Below are positions 8,174-16,247 of a stretch of 50,883 bases of DNA, in pieces. The stretch comes from a virus. Below the pieces are notes generated by a model. It saw only the letters and a program-made list of their open reading frames with translations. It ran no database searches and was not told the DNA's origin. Every line of letters starts with the position of its first letter. Position 1 is the first letter of the stretch. The position numbers and the translations under genes were made by a program. The DNA lies in the IMG/VR virus record IMGVR_UViG_3300044960_000579, positions 1-50,883 of that record. The stretch is one strand, 5' to 3'.

Positions 8174-8410
8174 TCAGCCCTCCTCTCGCTGTTTCACTGG
8201 CTCGATAATCAGCGTCACCTGGTAGGCCCCATCCTCCGGCACTAGTCGCGCCATATGCCGGTCGTCCGGCCGGACATCTCGCCAGGTGTGCAGGATGTAT
8301 GCAGCCTCCAACAGTGCCATGTCGAAACGTTTCGGCCTTGGGTCACACGACCACTGGCCACGCGACCGGTAGCGCAACCACAGGCGCCATCGTTCAGGTT
8401 CCCTGCTCAT
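8174..8410 (-). CDS. Hypothetical 78-residue protein
   Basis: No family recognised. The sequence is Arg- and Trp-rich at the start (MSREPERWRLWLRYRSRGQW), with a central helix and a strand-like end (YQVTLIIEPV). It sits one base from both neighbours in the leftward operon, which supports it being translated. Possible DNA- or protein-binding accessory protein, by composition only. Confidence 0.5.
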   Translation of the reverse strand: MSREPERWRLWLRYRSRGQWSCDPRPKRFDMALLEAAYILHTWRDVRPDDRHMARLVPEDGAYQVTLIIEPVKQREEG

Positions 8411-8411
8411 C

Positions 8412-8702
8412 TCATCCTCCCGAGGAACTCAGCCGCAATCGCCGGTTCGCGAATCGGCTGGCATCGGCGCACGTCAGCCAGTGGTTGGTGTACCGTGGCG
8501 TTCCGGCTGGCAGCGCCACAATTTCTGCGTCCGTCAGCGACCGGCACGTTCCGTCGCCGGTGACGATGAACCGGCCGTCCGGCGACGGTTGTGCATCCAA
8601 TGGGACACGTTTCCCCGTTTTCTCGTTGACGGCGTAGAAAATCTCAGCGTCGCAGTTCCAGCCGCGTGATCGTCCAGAGCACCGTGTCGTTTTCGTCTGC
8701 AT
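8412..8702 (-). CDS. Hypothetical Cys-containing protein
   Basis: The ATG at 8702 is selected because it overlaps the previous stop as ATGA, a layout repeated throughout this operon; the open frame extends further upstream only as an out-of-frame shadow. The 96-residue product has C8 and C17 (TTRCSGRSRGWNCDAEIFY), then an EKTGKRVPLD turn and a possible zinc-binding C52. No family recognised. Confidence 0.5.
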   Translation of the reverse strand: MQTKTTRCSGRSRGWNCDAEIFYAVNEKTGKRVPLDAQPSPDGRFIVTGDGTCRSLTDAEIVALPAGTPRYTNHWLTCADASRFANRRLRLSSSGG

Positions 8703-8929
8703 CACAGCCCCCTCTGCCGGCAACGCCAGCACCTCGTCTCGCCGGCCGTCATGACCCGGCGTCCACACGAGCAGATGCGACCCACGCGATCCCGGCGTCG
8801 TTCCTGGCGCGACGACTGCACCACCATAGGTTTGCGCCGGTCCTCTGCCGCGAGTAGCTCCTTGACGCGTTCGATCGCCGCTTTCGCTTCCGGCGTGTCT
8901 GGAGGAATTGGCCAGGCATCCTCGCTCAT
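8702..8929 (-). CDS. Small zinc-finger-like protein
   Basis: A 75-residue protein with a helical N-terminal half (EAKAAIERVKELLAAEDRRK). The C-terminal four-cysteine ribbon reads ICSCGRRV ... CWRCRQRGL, with CxC and CxxC pairs that could hold one zinc. It is coupled to the next gene through ATGA. It probably binds nucleic acid, as inferred from the basic ribbon. Confidence 0.55.
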   Translation of the reverse strand: MSEDAWPIPPDTPEAKAAIERVKELLAAEDRRKPMVVQSSRQERRRDRVGRICSCGRRVMTAGETRCWRCRQRGL

Positions 8930-8931
8930 CC

Positions 8932-9354
8932 CTAGCCCCTCTCAAACGAATGAGCTATTGCCGTCGCAATGCTGTCGAGCATCTGTTCGCTCGTCGGGCG
9001 TCTCGGTGGCCAGATATCGCCGAATCTGTCGCCTTCCCACCGGGGCACCGCATGAACATGCAGGTGCAGCACCGTTTGGGTCGCGGCTCTGCCGGCCGAT
9101 GTGATGATGTTCATGCCATCTGGAATGAGCGCCTCTCGAATGGCGAGCGCCACCTCTCGAACGGCCAGCCATAGGTCAGGCACGTCCGATGCCGGGAGTT
9201 CGAAGAAGTTTTCGTAATGCCGTTTGGGGATGATCAGGGTGTGCCCTAACGTTGCAGGTTCAAGCGGGAAAAAGGCGATATGCGACCCCGTCTCATACAC
9301 GACACGTGCTGGTGCGTTGCGATGCACAATCTCACAGAACGGGCATTGAGCCAT
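8932..9354 (-). CDS. HIT-family nucleotide hydrolase/transferase
   Basis: Histidine-triad protein of 140 residues, the usual size. The catalytic motif HLHVHAVPR (H97, H99, H101) is intact, and an N-terminal C4-x2-C7 pair with CPFCEIV is typical of the branch that binds zinc. HIT enzymes hydrolyse nucleoside phosphoramidates or dinucleotides. The ATG at 9354 has GGAGG upstream. HIT genes are unusual in phages; it may adjust nucleotide pools or remove nucleotide adducts, which is inference. Confidence 0.9.
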   Translation of the reverse strand: MAQCPFCEIVHRNAPARVVYETGSHIAFFPLEPATLGHTLIIPKRHYENFFELPASDVPDLWLAVREVALAIREALIPDGMNIITSAGRAATQTVLHLHVHAVPRWEGDRFGDIWPPRRPTSEQMLDSIATAIAHSFERG

Positions 9355-9544
9355 CAATGACCTCCGAAGGAATTACCGCAGTTCGCGCGTCGTCGGGCTC
9401 GTAGCGCCACGCACCCCCCTCGCGATATGTGGCTGACTCGCAGCACGTGAAACATGGCGCTACGAGCCTCTGGACGCGCGACAGGGGCATTCCTGACGTT
9501 GTTGACCTAGCAGTGTACGTGCACCGTGTCCGGACAGTGGTCAT
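9332..9544 (-). CDS. Hypothetical 70-residue protein
   Basis: The ATG at 9544 overlaps the stop of the upstream nuclease gene as ATGA, which decides the start. The product contains VAPCFTCCESATYREGGAWRYEPDDARTAV. This small Cys-rich block resembles a CxxC knuckle and may bind metal. Its end overlaps the HIT gene by about 23 nt. No family recognised. Confidence 0.45.
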   Translation of the reverse strand: MTTVRTRCTYTARSTTSGMPLSRVQRLVAPCFTCCESATYREGGAWRYEPDDARTAVIPSEVIDGSMPVL

Positions 9545-10134
9545 GGCGCCTGGAACCTCCTCTCGATCACGCGATCGATCGCTGTGTTGACGTTTGCGGT
9601 CTCGTCGTTCTCCAGCACGTCGTGAACATCCTCGATGAACCGGATGAACTCGATATCCGTCATCCGGTCGTGCAGATCGCGTGGCGTTTCCCATGCAACA
9701 ATCGCGCACTCCGGGCAGAGCGAAAATCCCCGCCAGATCACGGTCGCCCGATCAAGGCAAACAGCGCATTCCAGACTCTGCATGACAACCTCCTCATCTA
9801 GCCGGCAGATCGCCTCATCCAGCCCCACCTCACCCGGACGTGGCGGCTCACGAACGACCCACGTCTCGACGCCGGCCGCGCGAAACGCTGCGAGCCACCG
9901 GTCCTGCTCGGGGCTGAGCCGGCCTCGTGGCGATTTGCACTCGGCGACGATCAGCCGGCTGCCCCGGATCATGACCAGGTCGGGGAATCCGGCCCCGTCA
10001 GCGCTCACCGGTGTGCGCCAGCCACGCGCTGTCTGGCCGGGCCGGAAATGGGCAACGAGATAGCTGAGACGCTGGGCAGCCGCGATGACGGCGTCCTGCA
10101 GCAGATCCTCGACAACAGGAACGCCCCTGATCAT
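9541..10134 (-). CDS. VRR-NUC nuclease with C-terminal zinc-binding region
   Basis: Residues 1-95 form a VRR-NUC PD-(D/E)XK nuclease: GFPDLVMIRG (D52), VAECKSPRGRLSPEQDRWL (E65, K67, Q77), then ETWVVREP. This stand-alone type is known as a structure-specific or Holliday-junction-type endonuclease in phages. Residues from about 117 add CAVCLDR ... CPEC, a likely zinc ribbon, followed by a helical tail. The extra domain may represent a fusion of two small genes, since an internal Met (MQSLECAVC) begins it. It lies beside the helicase-loader gene. Confidence 0.8.
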   Translation of the reverse strand: MIRGVPVVEDLLQDAVIAAAQRLSYLVAHFRPGQTARGWRTPVSADGAGFPDLVMIRGSRLIVAECKSPRGRLSPEQDRWLAAFRAAGVETWVVREPPRPGEVGLDEAICRLDEEVVMQSLECAVCLDRATVIWRGFSLCPECAIVAWETPRDLHDRMTDIEFIRFIEDVHDVLENDETANVNTAIDRVIERRFQAP

Positions 10135-10622
10135 TGCGCCTCACCCCCGGTGAGCCGGCCTATGGCACCGGCCGGTTCGAGCGCGAGGGGCTGGGCGACG
10201 TGGCGGCGACGCAGCACCTCGTAGGTCCGGCAGAACCATGCGCGATCGGCTGCCAGATCCTCGCTCGTGCAAAGGCTGCGCCAGCCGATCCGGCGCACAG
10301 CGTCGGCAACGACCGGGTTGGAGAACGACGGCGATCCGTAGGATCCGACACGGCGCATCTGTTCCACCACCTCAGCCCAGGCATCCTCCGGCGACGGCGC
10401 CACGCCAAGCACGTTCAACGCCATCTCGCGCAATTCGGCCGGCGCCGGGAAAAACCGCGACGTCCGGATCCACGTCGCAACTGCCTGCTCGCCAGCGCTG
10501 TAGGGGAGGTCCGACAGCGCCAGTTCGAATGCTCGGACCTGCGCGCCTGGATCACCAGCCGGCGCGCCCGGCCAGGCAGCGTGCAGCATCGCCAGCAATT
10601 TGCCGACCTCATCTCTGGTCAT
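10131..10622 (-). CDS. G39P-like replicative helicase loader
   Basis: A 163-residue protein with the pattern of the phage SPP1 G39P helicase loader/inhibitor family: EVGKLLAMLHAAWP at the start, LPYSAGEQAVATWIRTSRFFPAPAELRE near residues 39-67, then an Arg-rich disordered tail. Such proteins deliver the host or phage DnaB-type helicase to the O-like initiator at the origin. It follows the initiator gene with a 4-nt overlap, in the classic O-P arrangement. No phage helicase is visible in the window, so a host helicase is probably loaded. Confidence 0.65.
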   Translation of the reverse strand: MTRDEVGKLLAMLHAAWPGAPAGDPGAQVRAFELALSDLPYSAGEQAVATWIRTSRFFPAPAELREMALNVLGVAPSPEDAWAEVVEQMRRVGSYGSPSFSNPVVADAVRRIGWRSLCTSEDLAADRAWFCRTYEVLRRRHVAQPLALEPAGAIGRLTGGEAQ

Positions 10623-11734
10623 GGCTCCTCTCCGTTCGCGATCCTGAGGAACGCTGCGATCTTGTCCCTGGCCTCCTCGTCACGTGATCGCGCTGGGGGT
10701 CGCGACGCCGAAGGTGGCGTTCGCGCTGTTTCCGGTTTGCCGGCCAGCAGCCATTTGGCACGTTGTTTCTCGATGAGGAACAGGTCGACGCCATCAACCC
10801 ACGACTGGCCGAGCAGCCAGCGCGTTTCGCGGCGGATATCGTCCGGCGTCGCGCCGGCGGCCAGCAATCGTTTGGCGACGGCCAGCTGTTTTTTGCGCTC
10901 GGCAGAACTCAGCGTCGTGACGTCGGCGCCAAGCTCATCACACAGTGCTGCGAGCAGGTCGAAGGGCTGTCCCGGCGTGTCATCCTCGCGCGCGTGCGTG
11001 TGCTCGTGCTCGTGCGCGCGTGCATGTGCGCGTGAAGGGTTTTTTGCAGCGAATTCCTTCTGAGACGCGCCAGCGTCGAAGAAGGAATTTTGCGTCTGAG
11101 ACGCGTAAGCGTCGAAGACGCACTCTGTTTCTCTCCCCTGTCTCTCTATTACTGTTTCTCTATTATTCCTCTTAATAGCTTGGTCAAATCCCTTTACCAA
11201 GGCTTGGTCAAGTTGCTTTACCAAGCCTTGGTCAAATCCCTTTACCAAGGGGGAGTTAGGAGATTTTACCTCACTGCCCGTTTGCCCGGTGCCGGCGGGC
11301 TGGTTTTCGCTGGGTTCGTCCGGTGCGATTTGGGCATGCTCTGGCGGCGCTGTGCTGGTTTCCGGCTCGCACAGGTTGAGCCGGTAGGTGGTTGGCTCGT
11401 TGCCCTTCTCAGCGGACTGCCGGCGATTGACGACGATAAACCCCCGCTCCTCCAGCGAACGAAGCGCTGCCAGTAACGTTGGCTTGCTCAACCCCACTCC
11501 ACGGTCGAGCGCTCGCCCGTCAGCGGCTTGCAGGCCGTTGAGCATCTGTGACAAGCTGATGGTCTCTTCCTGCCGGCGGAAACCGAGCGTGCGCCGGACG
11601 ATGTAGAGTAGCGCGCGCAATTCACCCAGATTCAGGTCTTGCATCAGGAAGTCGAACACAATGTCCGGAACCGGTGTAAACGCCGGGGGGACGAACCCCT
11701 TGAACCGCTCCCGTGGCGTAATCGTGGCTTCCAT
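10619..11734 (-). CDS. O-like replication initiator containing the origin
   Basis: The 371-residue protein starts with a winged-helix domain (residues 15-120: DIVFDFLMQDLNLGELRALLYIVRRTLGF, SKPTLLAALRSLEERGFI) as in phage replication O proteins. A low-complexity linker follows. Part of it, SPLVKGFDQ with repeats GLVKQLDQ and ALVKGFDQ, is simply the translation of three 24-bp DNA iterons. A His-rich HARAHEHEHTHA stretch and a helical C-terminal domain complete it, the latter probably binding the loader. The design mirrors lambda O, where the origin lies inside the gene. Confidence 0.8.
   Translation of the reverse strand: MEATITPRERFKGFVPPAFTPVPDIVFDFLMQDLNLGELRALLYIVRRTLGFRRQEETISLSQMLNGLQAADGRALDRGVGLSKPTLLAALRSLEERGFIVVNRRQSAEKGNEPTTYRLNLCEPETSTAPPEHAQIAPDEPSENQPAGTGQTGSEVKSPNSPLVKGFDQGLVKQLDQALVKGFDQAIKRNNRETVIERQGRETECVFDAYASQTQNSFFDAGASQKEFAAKNPSRAHARAHEHEHTHAREDDTPGQPFDLLAALCDELGADVTTLSSAERKKQLAVAKRLLAAGATPDDIRRETRWLLGQSWVDGVDLFLIEKQRAKWLLAGKPETARTPPSASRPPARSRDEEARDKIAAFLRIANGEEP
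11125..11249. other. Probable phage replication origin: three iterons plus AT-rich tract
   Basis: Three iterons at 11179-11201, 11203-11225 and 11227-11249 (period 24 bp) each begin CTTGGTCAA and end TTTACCAAG, an imperfect dyad CTTGGT/ACCAAG. Copies 1 and 3 are identical. The adjoining 11125-11178 tract is pyrimidine- and AT-rich and would serve as an unwinding element. Location inside the initiator gene matches the lambda-type origin. Confidence 0.8.
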
Positions 11735-11742
11735 GGGTCACC

Positions 11743-12090
11743 TCACCGGATCGTGTAGATGTTGGGCATATCGCCGCGAAATTCAGTGCGACGCCGCTCG
11801 ACGGTGATCAGCCCGCGTCGCTCAAGCTCGCTGATCGCCGGAAGGATCGCCGTTTTGGATAAGCCCGTCCCGCGGTCGATGCGACGCCCTTCTTCGTCGC
11901 GTTCGCCGTTTCGCAGTTCGTCCAGGCTCAACTCAACAGATTCGCGCCCGCAACCGAGCGTTTTACGGTAGAGGTACAGCAAAACGAGCGCCTCGCTAAG
12001 CTTGAGTTCAGGCAGCAATTCGTCCAGCAGCTTGTTTGGCACCGGTGTTGCGTCCGGCATGTACACCGCGACCCCACGTTGACGTTGCAT
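11743..12090 (-). CDS. Winged-helix protein, O-like N-terminal domain only
   Basis: A 115-residue protein equivalent to the DNA-binding domain of the neighbouring initiator: MPDATPVPNKLLDELLPELKLSEALVLLYLYRKTLG, then TGLSKTAILPAISELERRGLI. It lacks the linker and C-terminal half. GGAGGG lies 7 nt before the ATG. As a paralogous solitary domain it may compete for or assist at the iterons, or control the operon. That role is inferred from the duplication. Confidence 0.7.
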   Translation of the reverse strand: MQRQRGVAVYMPDATPVPNKLLDELLPELKLSEALVLLYLYRKTLGCGRESVELSLDELRNGERDEEGRRIDRGTGLSKTAILPAISELERRGLITVERRRTEFRGDMPNIYTIR

Positions 12091-12264
12091 GATACCCTCC
12101 GGTCAACGACCCATTGCCCCCGGCCCCACCGCCGGGCCTCGCGCAGATAACACGACGTGTACACTACAATGGCACCATCGCAACGACAATATTGTGAAGA
12201 AATGCACAATCAATGTCGCCTTGGCTACTGTCGAAATTGTGTCAAGTTCAGACAGTAGACAGTG
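12091..12264 (-). promoter_or_regulatory. Regulatory gap upstream of the replication genes
   Basis: Non-coding gap before the leftward replication operon. It contains the second 30-bp dyad element (12227-12256), a local AT-rich stretch with AATATTGTCG, and the 8-bp palindrome GTGTACAC near 12154-12161. The minus-strand TTGACA inside the dyad has no good -10 at 17 bp, so it is better read as an operator than as a simple promoter. Confidence 0.5.
12227..12256. promoter_or_regulatory. 30-bp dyad element, copy 2
   Basis: It begins ACTGTCGAAATTGTGTCAAG and ends TTCAGACAGT. It differs from copy 1 at 6492-6521 in three positions, two of them weakening the right arm. Sits in the gap between the exonuclease stop and the replication genes. 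Confidence 0.6.
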
Positions 12265-12963
12265 CTAGACGTCGCTTTGCTCGCGGCGTCGCAGTTGCCA
12301 CCGGAAAATCGCGAGCGCACCGAGGAACGCGTTGAACGTTTCCGGTCCGATATCGACCGGCACCAACCGCCAACCGTTCGCTGTGACGTGGACGATGTAC
12401 GCCTTCTCGACTGGTGGCACAGGCACCTCGGTACCGTCCGGCATGCCGATGAATTCGGCGTTGGCGTAGGCCGATACTTGAAGAGCATACTCAGGATAGA
12501 TCGCTTTGCTCGTTTTGATGTCCAGCAGCACGTGCTCTCCGCCGATTGTGCAGAAACAGTCCGCCGTCCCAGCGTAGCCGGCGCGCGGCGCATACACGGG
12601 CACCTCGTTGAACAGAAACTCCGGCTGCACGTCATCGAGGAACCGGCGTAGTTGCCGGACAAGCGGTTCCGTCTCTGCTGTCACCTCAGCCGGTTGCCCG
12701 CCAGCGAGCAACTCAGCAGCGAGATGCGCCGCAGTCCCCGTTTCTGCTGCACGCCGTTTGACGCGATCCGGAGCCCTGGTGAGCCAGTCTATGGCAGCGT
12801 CGCGGTCGAGCGACACCAGGTCCAGCAGCCGGTCGAGATGTTCGACCGCTTCGGTTGCCGTGACCTTCGCCGCCCACCGCACCAGGGCCGGTTTCGCGAC
12901 AACTTGCAGGATCGACGTCACGGATGGCAGAACCAGGTTGCCCCAGCGGTACCACCGAGTCAT
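12265..12963 (-). CDS. PD-(D/E)XK exonuclease (RecB/Cas4-type)
   Basis: The 232-residue protein carries the RecB-family nuclease signature: H80 (GTAAHLAAEL), E120 (FNEVPVY), GTADCF (D135), LLDIKTSKAIYPEYALQVSAYA (D148, K150, Q162, Y166). Phage members chew 5' ends to create single strands for a RecT annealase, and a RecT gene lies in the same leftward cluster. Start ATG at 12963 follows a strong GGCGCC hairpin leader and the first pentamer array. Confidence in the fold is high, in the exact activity moderate. Confidence 0.85.
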   Translation of the reverse strand: MTRWYRWGNLVLPSVTSILQVVAKPALVRWAAKVTATEAVEHLDRLLDLVSLDRDAAIDWLTRAPDRVKRRAAETGTAAHLAAELLAGGQPAEVTAETEPLVRQLRRFLDDVQPEFLFNEVPVYAPRAGYAGTADCFCTIGGEHVLLDIKTSKAIYPEYALQVSAYANAEFIGMPDGTEVPVPPVEKAYIVHVTANGWRLVPVDIGPETFNAFLGALAIFRWQLRRREQSDV

Positions 12964-12988
12964 TGCTATCGTGTCCTTCCCTCGCTGG

Positions 12989-13014
12989 TGGCGCCGGAGA
13001 TGTCTCCGGCGCCA
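12989..13014 (-). other. Strong hairpin in the exonuclease leader
   Basis: Perfect 12-bp stem TGGCGCCGGAGA/TCTCCGGCGCCA with a TG loop, 25 nt upstream of the exonuclease ATG and immediately downstream (minus strand) of pentamer array I. There is no T-tract, so it is not a classic terminator. GGCGCC hairpins also precede the other genes of this cluster. Confidence 0.6.
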
Positions 13015-13039
13015 GCATGAAATGAAGATTCCGCGCCCC

Positions 13040-13915
13040 GTCTCGCCCAGCCGGGCCTAGCCAAGCCCTGCCACGCCGAACCTCGCCGCGCCATGCCTCG
13101 ACTGCCGTGCCGTGCCGGTCCCAGCCCAGCCATTCCGGGACACGCCACGCCGCGCCCAGCCCCGACTGCCATGCCACACCGGGCCAAGCCACGACTGCCT
13201 TGCCCCGCCTAGCCAGGCCCCGCCCGGCCATGCCCCGCCATGCCGTGCCATGACTGCCCTACCAGGCCCCGCCCAGCCCGGCCGCGCCGAGTCGCACCTT
13301 GCCCTGCCAATCCGTGACTGCCACGCCTGGCCTCGCCGCGCCATGCCAGCCCATGCCATTCCACGCCACGACTGCCTCGCCGATCGCTGCCATGCCGCTC
13401 CACGCCGCGCCCAAACCTGCCGCGACTGCCTGGCCGATCCGCGCCCTGCTCCGCCCTGCCGTGCCCCGCCCACCCCAGCCGTACCGAGACTGCCCAGCCC
13501 CGCCTTGCCCGGCCATGCCAGACCAGACCTCGCCCCGCCCAGCCATTCCATGCCGCGCCACGCCGTGCCGCGCCTCGACTGCCACTCCGCGCCGCGACTG
13601 CCATGCCTGGCCCGGCCACACCGCGCCACGCCCCGCCCCGCCATGCCCTACCCCGCCGTGACTGCCTTGCCGTGCCGAACCCCGCCGCGCCGTGCCCAGC
13701 CGTGCCGTGCCGCGCCATGCCCCGACTGCCACGCCTAGCCGCGTCGAGCCGTGCCCGGCCTAGCCGATCCTTGCCTGTCCGTGACTGCCGGTCCTTGCCA
13801 CACCAGGCCCCCCACGCCTCGCCATGCCACGCCGCGCCGGGCCCTGACTGCCGTGCCCCGACTGCCTCGCCGGGCCGGGCCCTGCCCAGCCGTGCCTAGC
13901 CTTTCCGCGCCGTGT
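13040..13915. repeat. Pentamer repeat array I (NNGCC with GACTGCC punctuation)
   Basis: About 870 bp of five-base units of the form NNGCC (GGCNN on the minus strand), with the two N positions variable. At intervals a GACTGCC resets the phase by four bases. Its starts are 13100, 13164, 13193, 13252, 13316, 13370, 13424, 13488, 13577, 13596, 13660, 13724, 13783, 13846 and 13860. Nearly all gaps equal 5n+4, most often 64 (12 pentamers plus 4). All frames stay open because the units rarely form stops, so long open frames here are not genes. No terminator or promoter was seen inside. Confidence 0.85.
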
Positions 13916-13934
13916 CTGGTCGCGTGACAGCGTG

Positions 13935-14651
13935 TCACGCGACGCGCTCGTTGCCGGTGACACCGGCGACGTTCGCCAGCCATTCGTCGATCGCCGCCCG
14001 CAGCAACCGAAGCTCCTCGACAAATTTCTGGTCCTGCGGGTTCGCCGTCCGCGCCTCTAGTTGCAGCCGCAGTTGTCGCGCTGTCAGCAACAAGGACGAG
14101 CCCGGCGCGATGTCGTGCGCGTGTTCCTGCAACGGACTGAGTTTCAGCCCAGAAAGGTGCACAAAACTCCGTTTCAACGGGATCGGCTCGCCGGTTTTCT
14201 GCGAGACCGCAATGCGCACGCGCAACGCTTGGACTTTCTGCTCGGGAACCTTCAGAACGACCGAAATCGACTTCTGGTCGAGCCCTGCACGGCTCAGCAG
14301 ATCGATGCACCGAATCTGGTCGATCCGATCCAGCCGCCGCCCGTGCGTTGCGTTCTGCGCGACCGCATCGGCGATCAAATCTGCCTCGGATGGATACGTC
14401 CGCAGAATGACATCAATCGCCGCCGTATCGCCTACGACGCGCCGATACGCCCGGACGCGATGCCAGCCGTCAACAATCCGCAATGTCTTCGCATCAACGA
14501 CCGGCGGCGGTAGAATTGCTCCAGTTCCCAGGGCATCGGCGAGCCGGCGAATATGATCGTCGTCAACCGCGTGTCGCGGGTAGATACTGGAATCTTCAAT
14601 GAGCAATGCGAGCGGAACCGTTTCCTTTTTGTCTGGAATTTGCCTACTCAT
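13935..14651 (-). CDS. ParB-like nuclease-domain protein
   Basis: A 238-residue protein with a ParB/Srx-type N-terminal domain: LALLIEDSSIYPRHAVDDDHIRRLADAL, then LRIVDGWHRVRAYRRV near residues 57-72, with DGWHR in place of the ENIQR/GERR box. A helix-turn-helix-like middle (ISVVLKVPEQKVQALRVRIAVS) follows, then a helical tail. ParB-fold phage proteins bind or nick DNA, or use CTP to slide. Being flanked by two pentamer arrays, it is a natural candidate to bind them, but this is speculation. Confidence 0.8.
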   Translation of the reverse strand: MSRQIPDKKETVPLALLIEDSSIYPRHAVDDDHIRRLADALGTGAILPPPVVDAKTLRIVDGWHRVRAYRRVVGDTAAIDVILRTYPSEADLIADAVAQNATHGRRLDRIDQIRCIDLLSRAGLDQKSISVVLKVPEQKVQALRVRIAVSQKTGEPIPLKRSFVHLSGLKLSPLQEHAHDIAPGSSLLLTARQLRLQLEARTANPQDQKFVEELRLLRAAIDEWLANVAGVTGNERVA

Positions 14652-14675
14652 ATTTCACGAATCCTTTGCTTCCGA

Positions 14676-14689
14676 GCGCCCTCTGGCGC
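14676..14689 (-). other. GCGCC-CTCT-GGCGC leader hairpin, copy 1
   Basis: Five-bp stem with a four-base loop, 25 nt upstream of the ParB-like start and between it and pentamer array II. The same hairpin occurs before the two paralogous genes at 16248-16261 and 17497-17510. Confidence 0.55.
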
Positions 14690-14754
14690 GTCCGATACCG
14701 GTTGTGATTGGCGAGTGCTCTGTGGCGGTCCTCGCGCTGTCATGACGTCCGCCA

Positions 14755-15482
14755 TTGCTACGCCGTGCCCTGCCGTGCCGATCCGGGCCGAACCTCACCG
14801 TGCCTGGCCCAGCCATGACTGCCGCGCCTGGCCGGACCCGGCCCCGCCTCGCCCCGCCATGCAACGCCCGGCCTGACCGTACCGTGCCAGGACTGCCTCG
14901 CCCCTGCCAAGCCATGCCGCGCCAAGCCGCGCCCGGCCGCGACTGCCAGGCCTCACCATGCCGGGCCAGACCGCTCCTGGCCTCCCCCTGCCATACCCGG
15001 CCGCACCAGACCTCGACTGCCACGACTGCCTTGCCGTGCCCTGCCCCACCATGCCCCTCCAAGCCATGCCTTACCGCGCCGCGCCTCACCGCGCTATGCC
15101 GTGCCATGACTGCCTTGCCTCGCCCCGCCGTGCCCCGCCGCGCCTGGCCTCGCCGTACCACGCCGGACCGCGCCACGACTGCCTCGCCGGGCCGGTCCTC
15201 GCCAAGCCCTGCCACGCCATGCCCAGCGTCTCCGTGACTGCCTCGCCGTGCCGCACCGGACCGTTCCCCGCCCCGCCTGACCCGGCCGCGCCCAGCCTAG
15301 CCGGACCGCGACTGCCTCGCCGTGCCACGCCATGCCATGCCGGGCCGAGCCCTGCCCTGCCATGCCGATCCGCGACTGCCCAGCCCCGCCTAGCCGCGCC
15401 ATGCCCTGCCCGGCCAAAACCTGCCGCGACTGCCTTGCCGCTCCGGGCCTCACCCGACCGCGCCACGCCATGCCAGGCCCCG
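14755..15482. repeat. Pentamer repeat array II
   Basis: Same NNGCC structure as array I. GACTGCC starts at 14817, 14891, 14941, 15015, 15024, 15108, 15177, 15236, 15310, 15374 and 15428; gaps are 74, 50, 74, 9, 84, 69, 59, 74, 64 and 54, all but one equal to 5n+4. The block 15008-15118 is nearly identical to 16472-16582 in array III, so parts were copied between arrays. The stretch holds no gene. Confidence 0.85.
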
Positions 15483-15485
15483 CCG

Positions 15486-16217
15486 CTACCGGTTGCCCCG
15501 CGTCGCGAGCGAGTATGCCGCCAGCACTTCGCGCGCGAGGCCATCGAAAGGCTCTGGCGTCGCAAGCGCCGCAGCCTGCGCCTCAGCGGTCGATTGCTCG
15601 ATCAGTTCGAGCAGGCGCGGATCGTCCGGCGCGACCACCTCGAACGTGCCGAAGTCACCGCCCGCCCACGGACAGAACAGTCCGATGCCGACCGAGCGAC
15701 CGGCTTCGGATAATGCCCTGATGGCGGTTCCGACCGAGACGAGCTGCTGCAGGGCCTGCACGTTGAGCCGCATGCCCCAGCGCGGGAAGATGGCCCGCGA
15801 TCGGACATACAGCCGGTCATCCCATTTCGCAAACGAGATGTGGATGCGCGGCAGGCCGTACAGCGGGAGTAGCTCCCGACCGAACCGCACGCACCGCTTC
15901 AGCCGCGCCGGGGGGACTTCATTCAAGCGCTCGCCGGCCCGCATGGTAGGCAACCAGTATGCAGACGCGCTAAATCCAAGCAGCGTCGGGCTGCCATCCG
16001 GCATTTTGTAGACGGACTCGCGGTAGTCTTCGATCGGATCGTCGATGATGACGACGTTCCCGACCCGAACCGTATTCCTGCGGCGGAAGCATTCGATAAC
16101 TCCGCTGTTAGCTATCCTGCCTGATAGCAGCGGTGTTAGACCAAGGATGCCGACCTGGACGACGTCGATCCAGGTTTCCTTGTCAACGACGGTAGCCTGC
16201 TGCAGTTGAGCTTGCAT
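15486..16217 (-). CDS. Conserved phage protein, paralog A
   Basis: A 243-residue protein paralogous to the gene at 16687-17463: VGILGLTPLL, DYRESVYKMPDGSPTLLGF, LLPLYGLPRIHISF, TRAIFPRW-like SRAIFPRWGM, and SEAGRSVGIGLFCPW..GDFGTFEVV. In related phage proteins the last block reads GVGEWRPEKxGxFG; here EWRPE has been lost, so this copy is diverged. The function is unknown; such genes often sit near RecT-type recombinases. ATG at 16217 has GGAGGAAACG upstream. Confidence 0.75.
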   Translation of the reverse strand: MQAQLQQATVVDKETWIDVVQVGILGLTPLLSGRIANSGVIECFRRRNTVRVGNVVIIDDPIEDYRESVYKMPDGSPTLLGFSASAYWLPTMRAGERLNEVPPARLKRCVRFGRELLPLYGLPRIHISFAKWDDRLYVRSRAIFPRWGMRLNVQALQQLVSVGTAIRALSEAGRSVGIGLFCPWAGGDFGTFEVVAPDDPRLLELIEQSTAEAQAAALATPEPFDGLAREVLAAYSLATRGNR

Positions 16218-16247
16218 CGTTTCCTCCAATTGCGACCCCTGTCGCTT

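Noticed and set aside
13057-13738. Long overlapping open frames (about 120-210 codons) on both strands across pentamer array I, and similar ones in arrays II and III
   Set aside because: Several frames are open at once because GGCNN units rarely make stops. Products are Gly/Arg/Ala/Trp or Pro/Cys/Ala low complexity and follow the repeat, not codon constraint.
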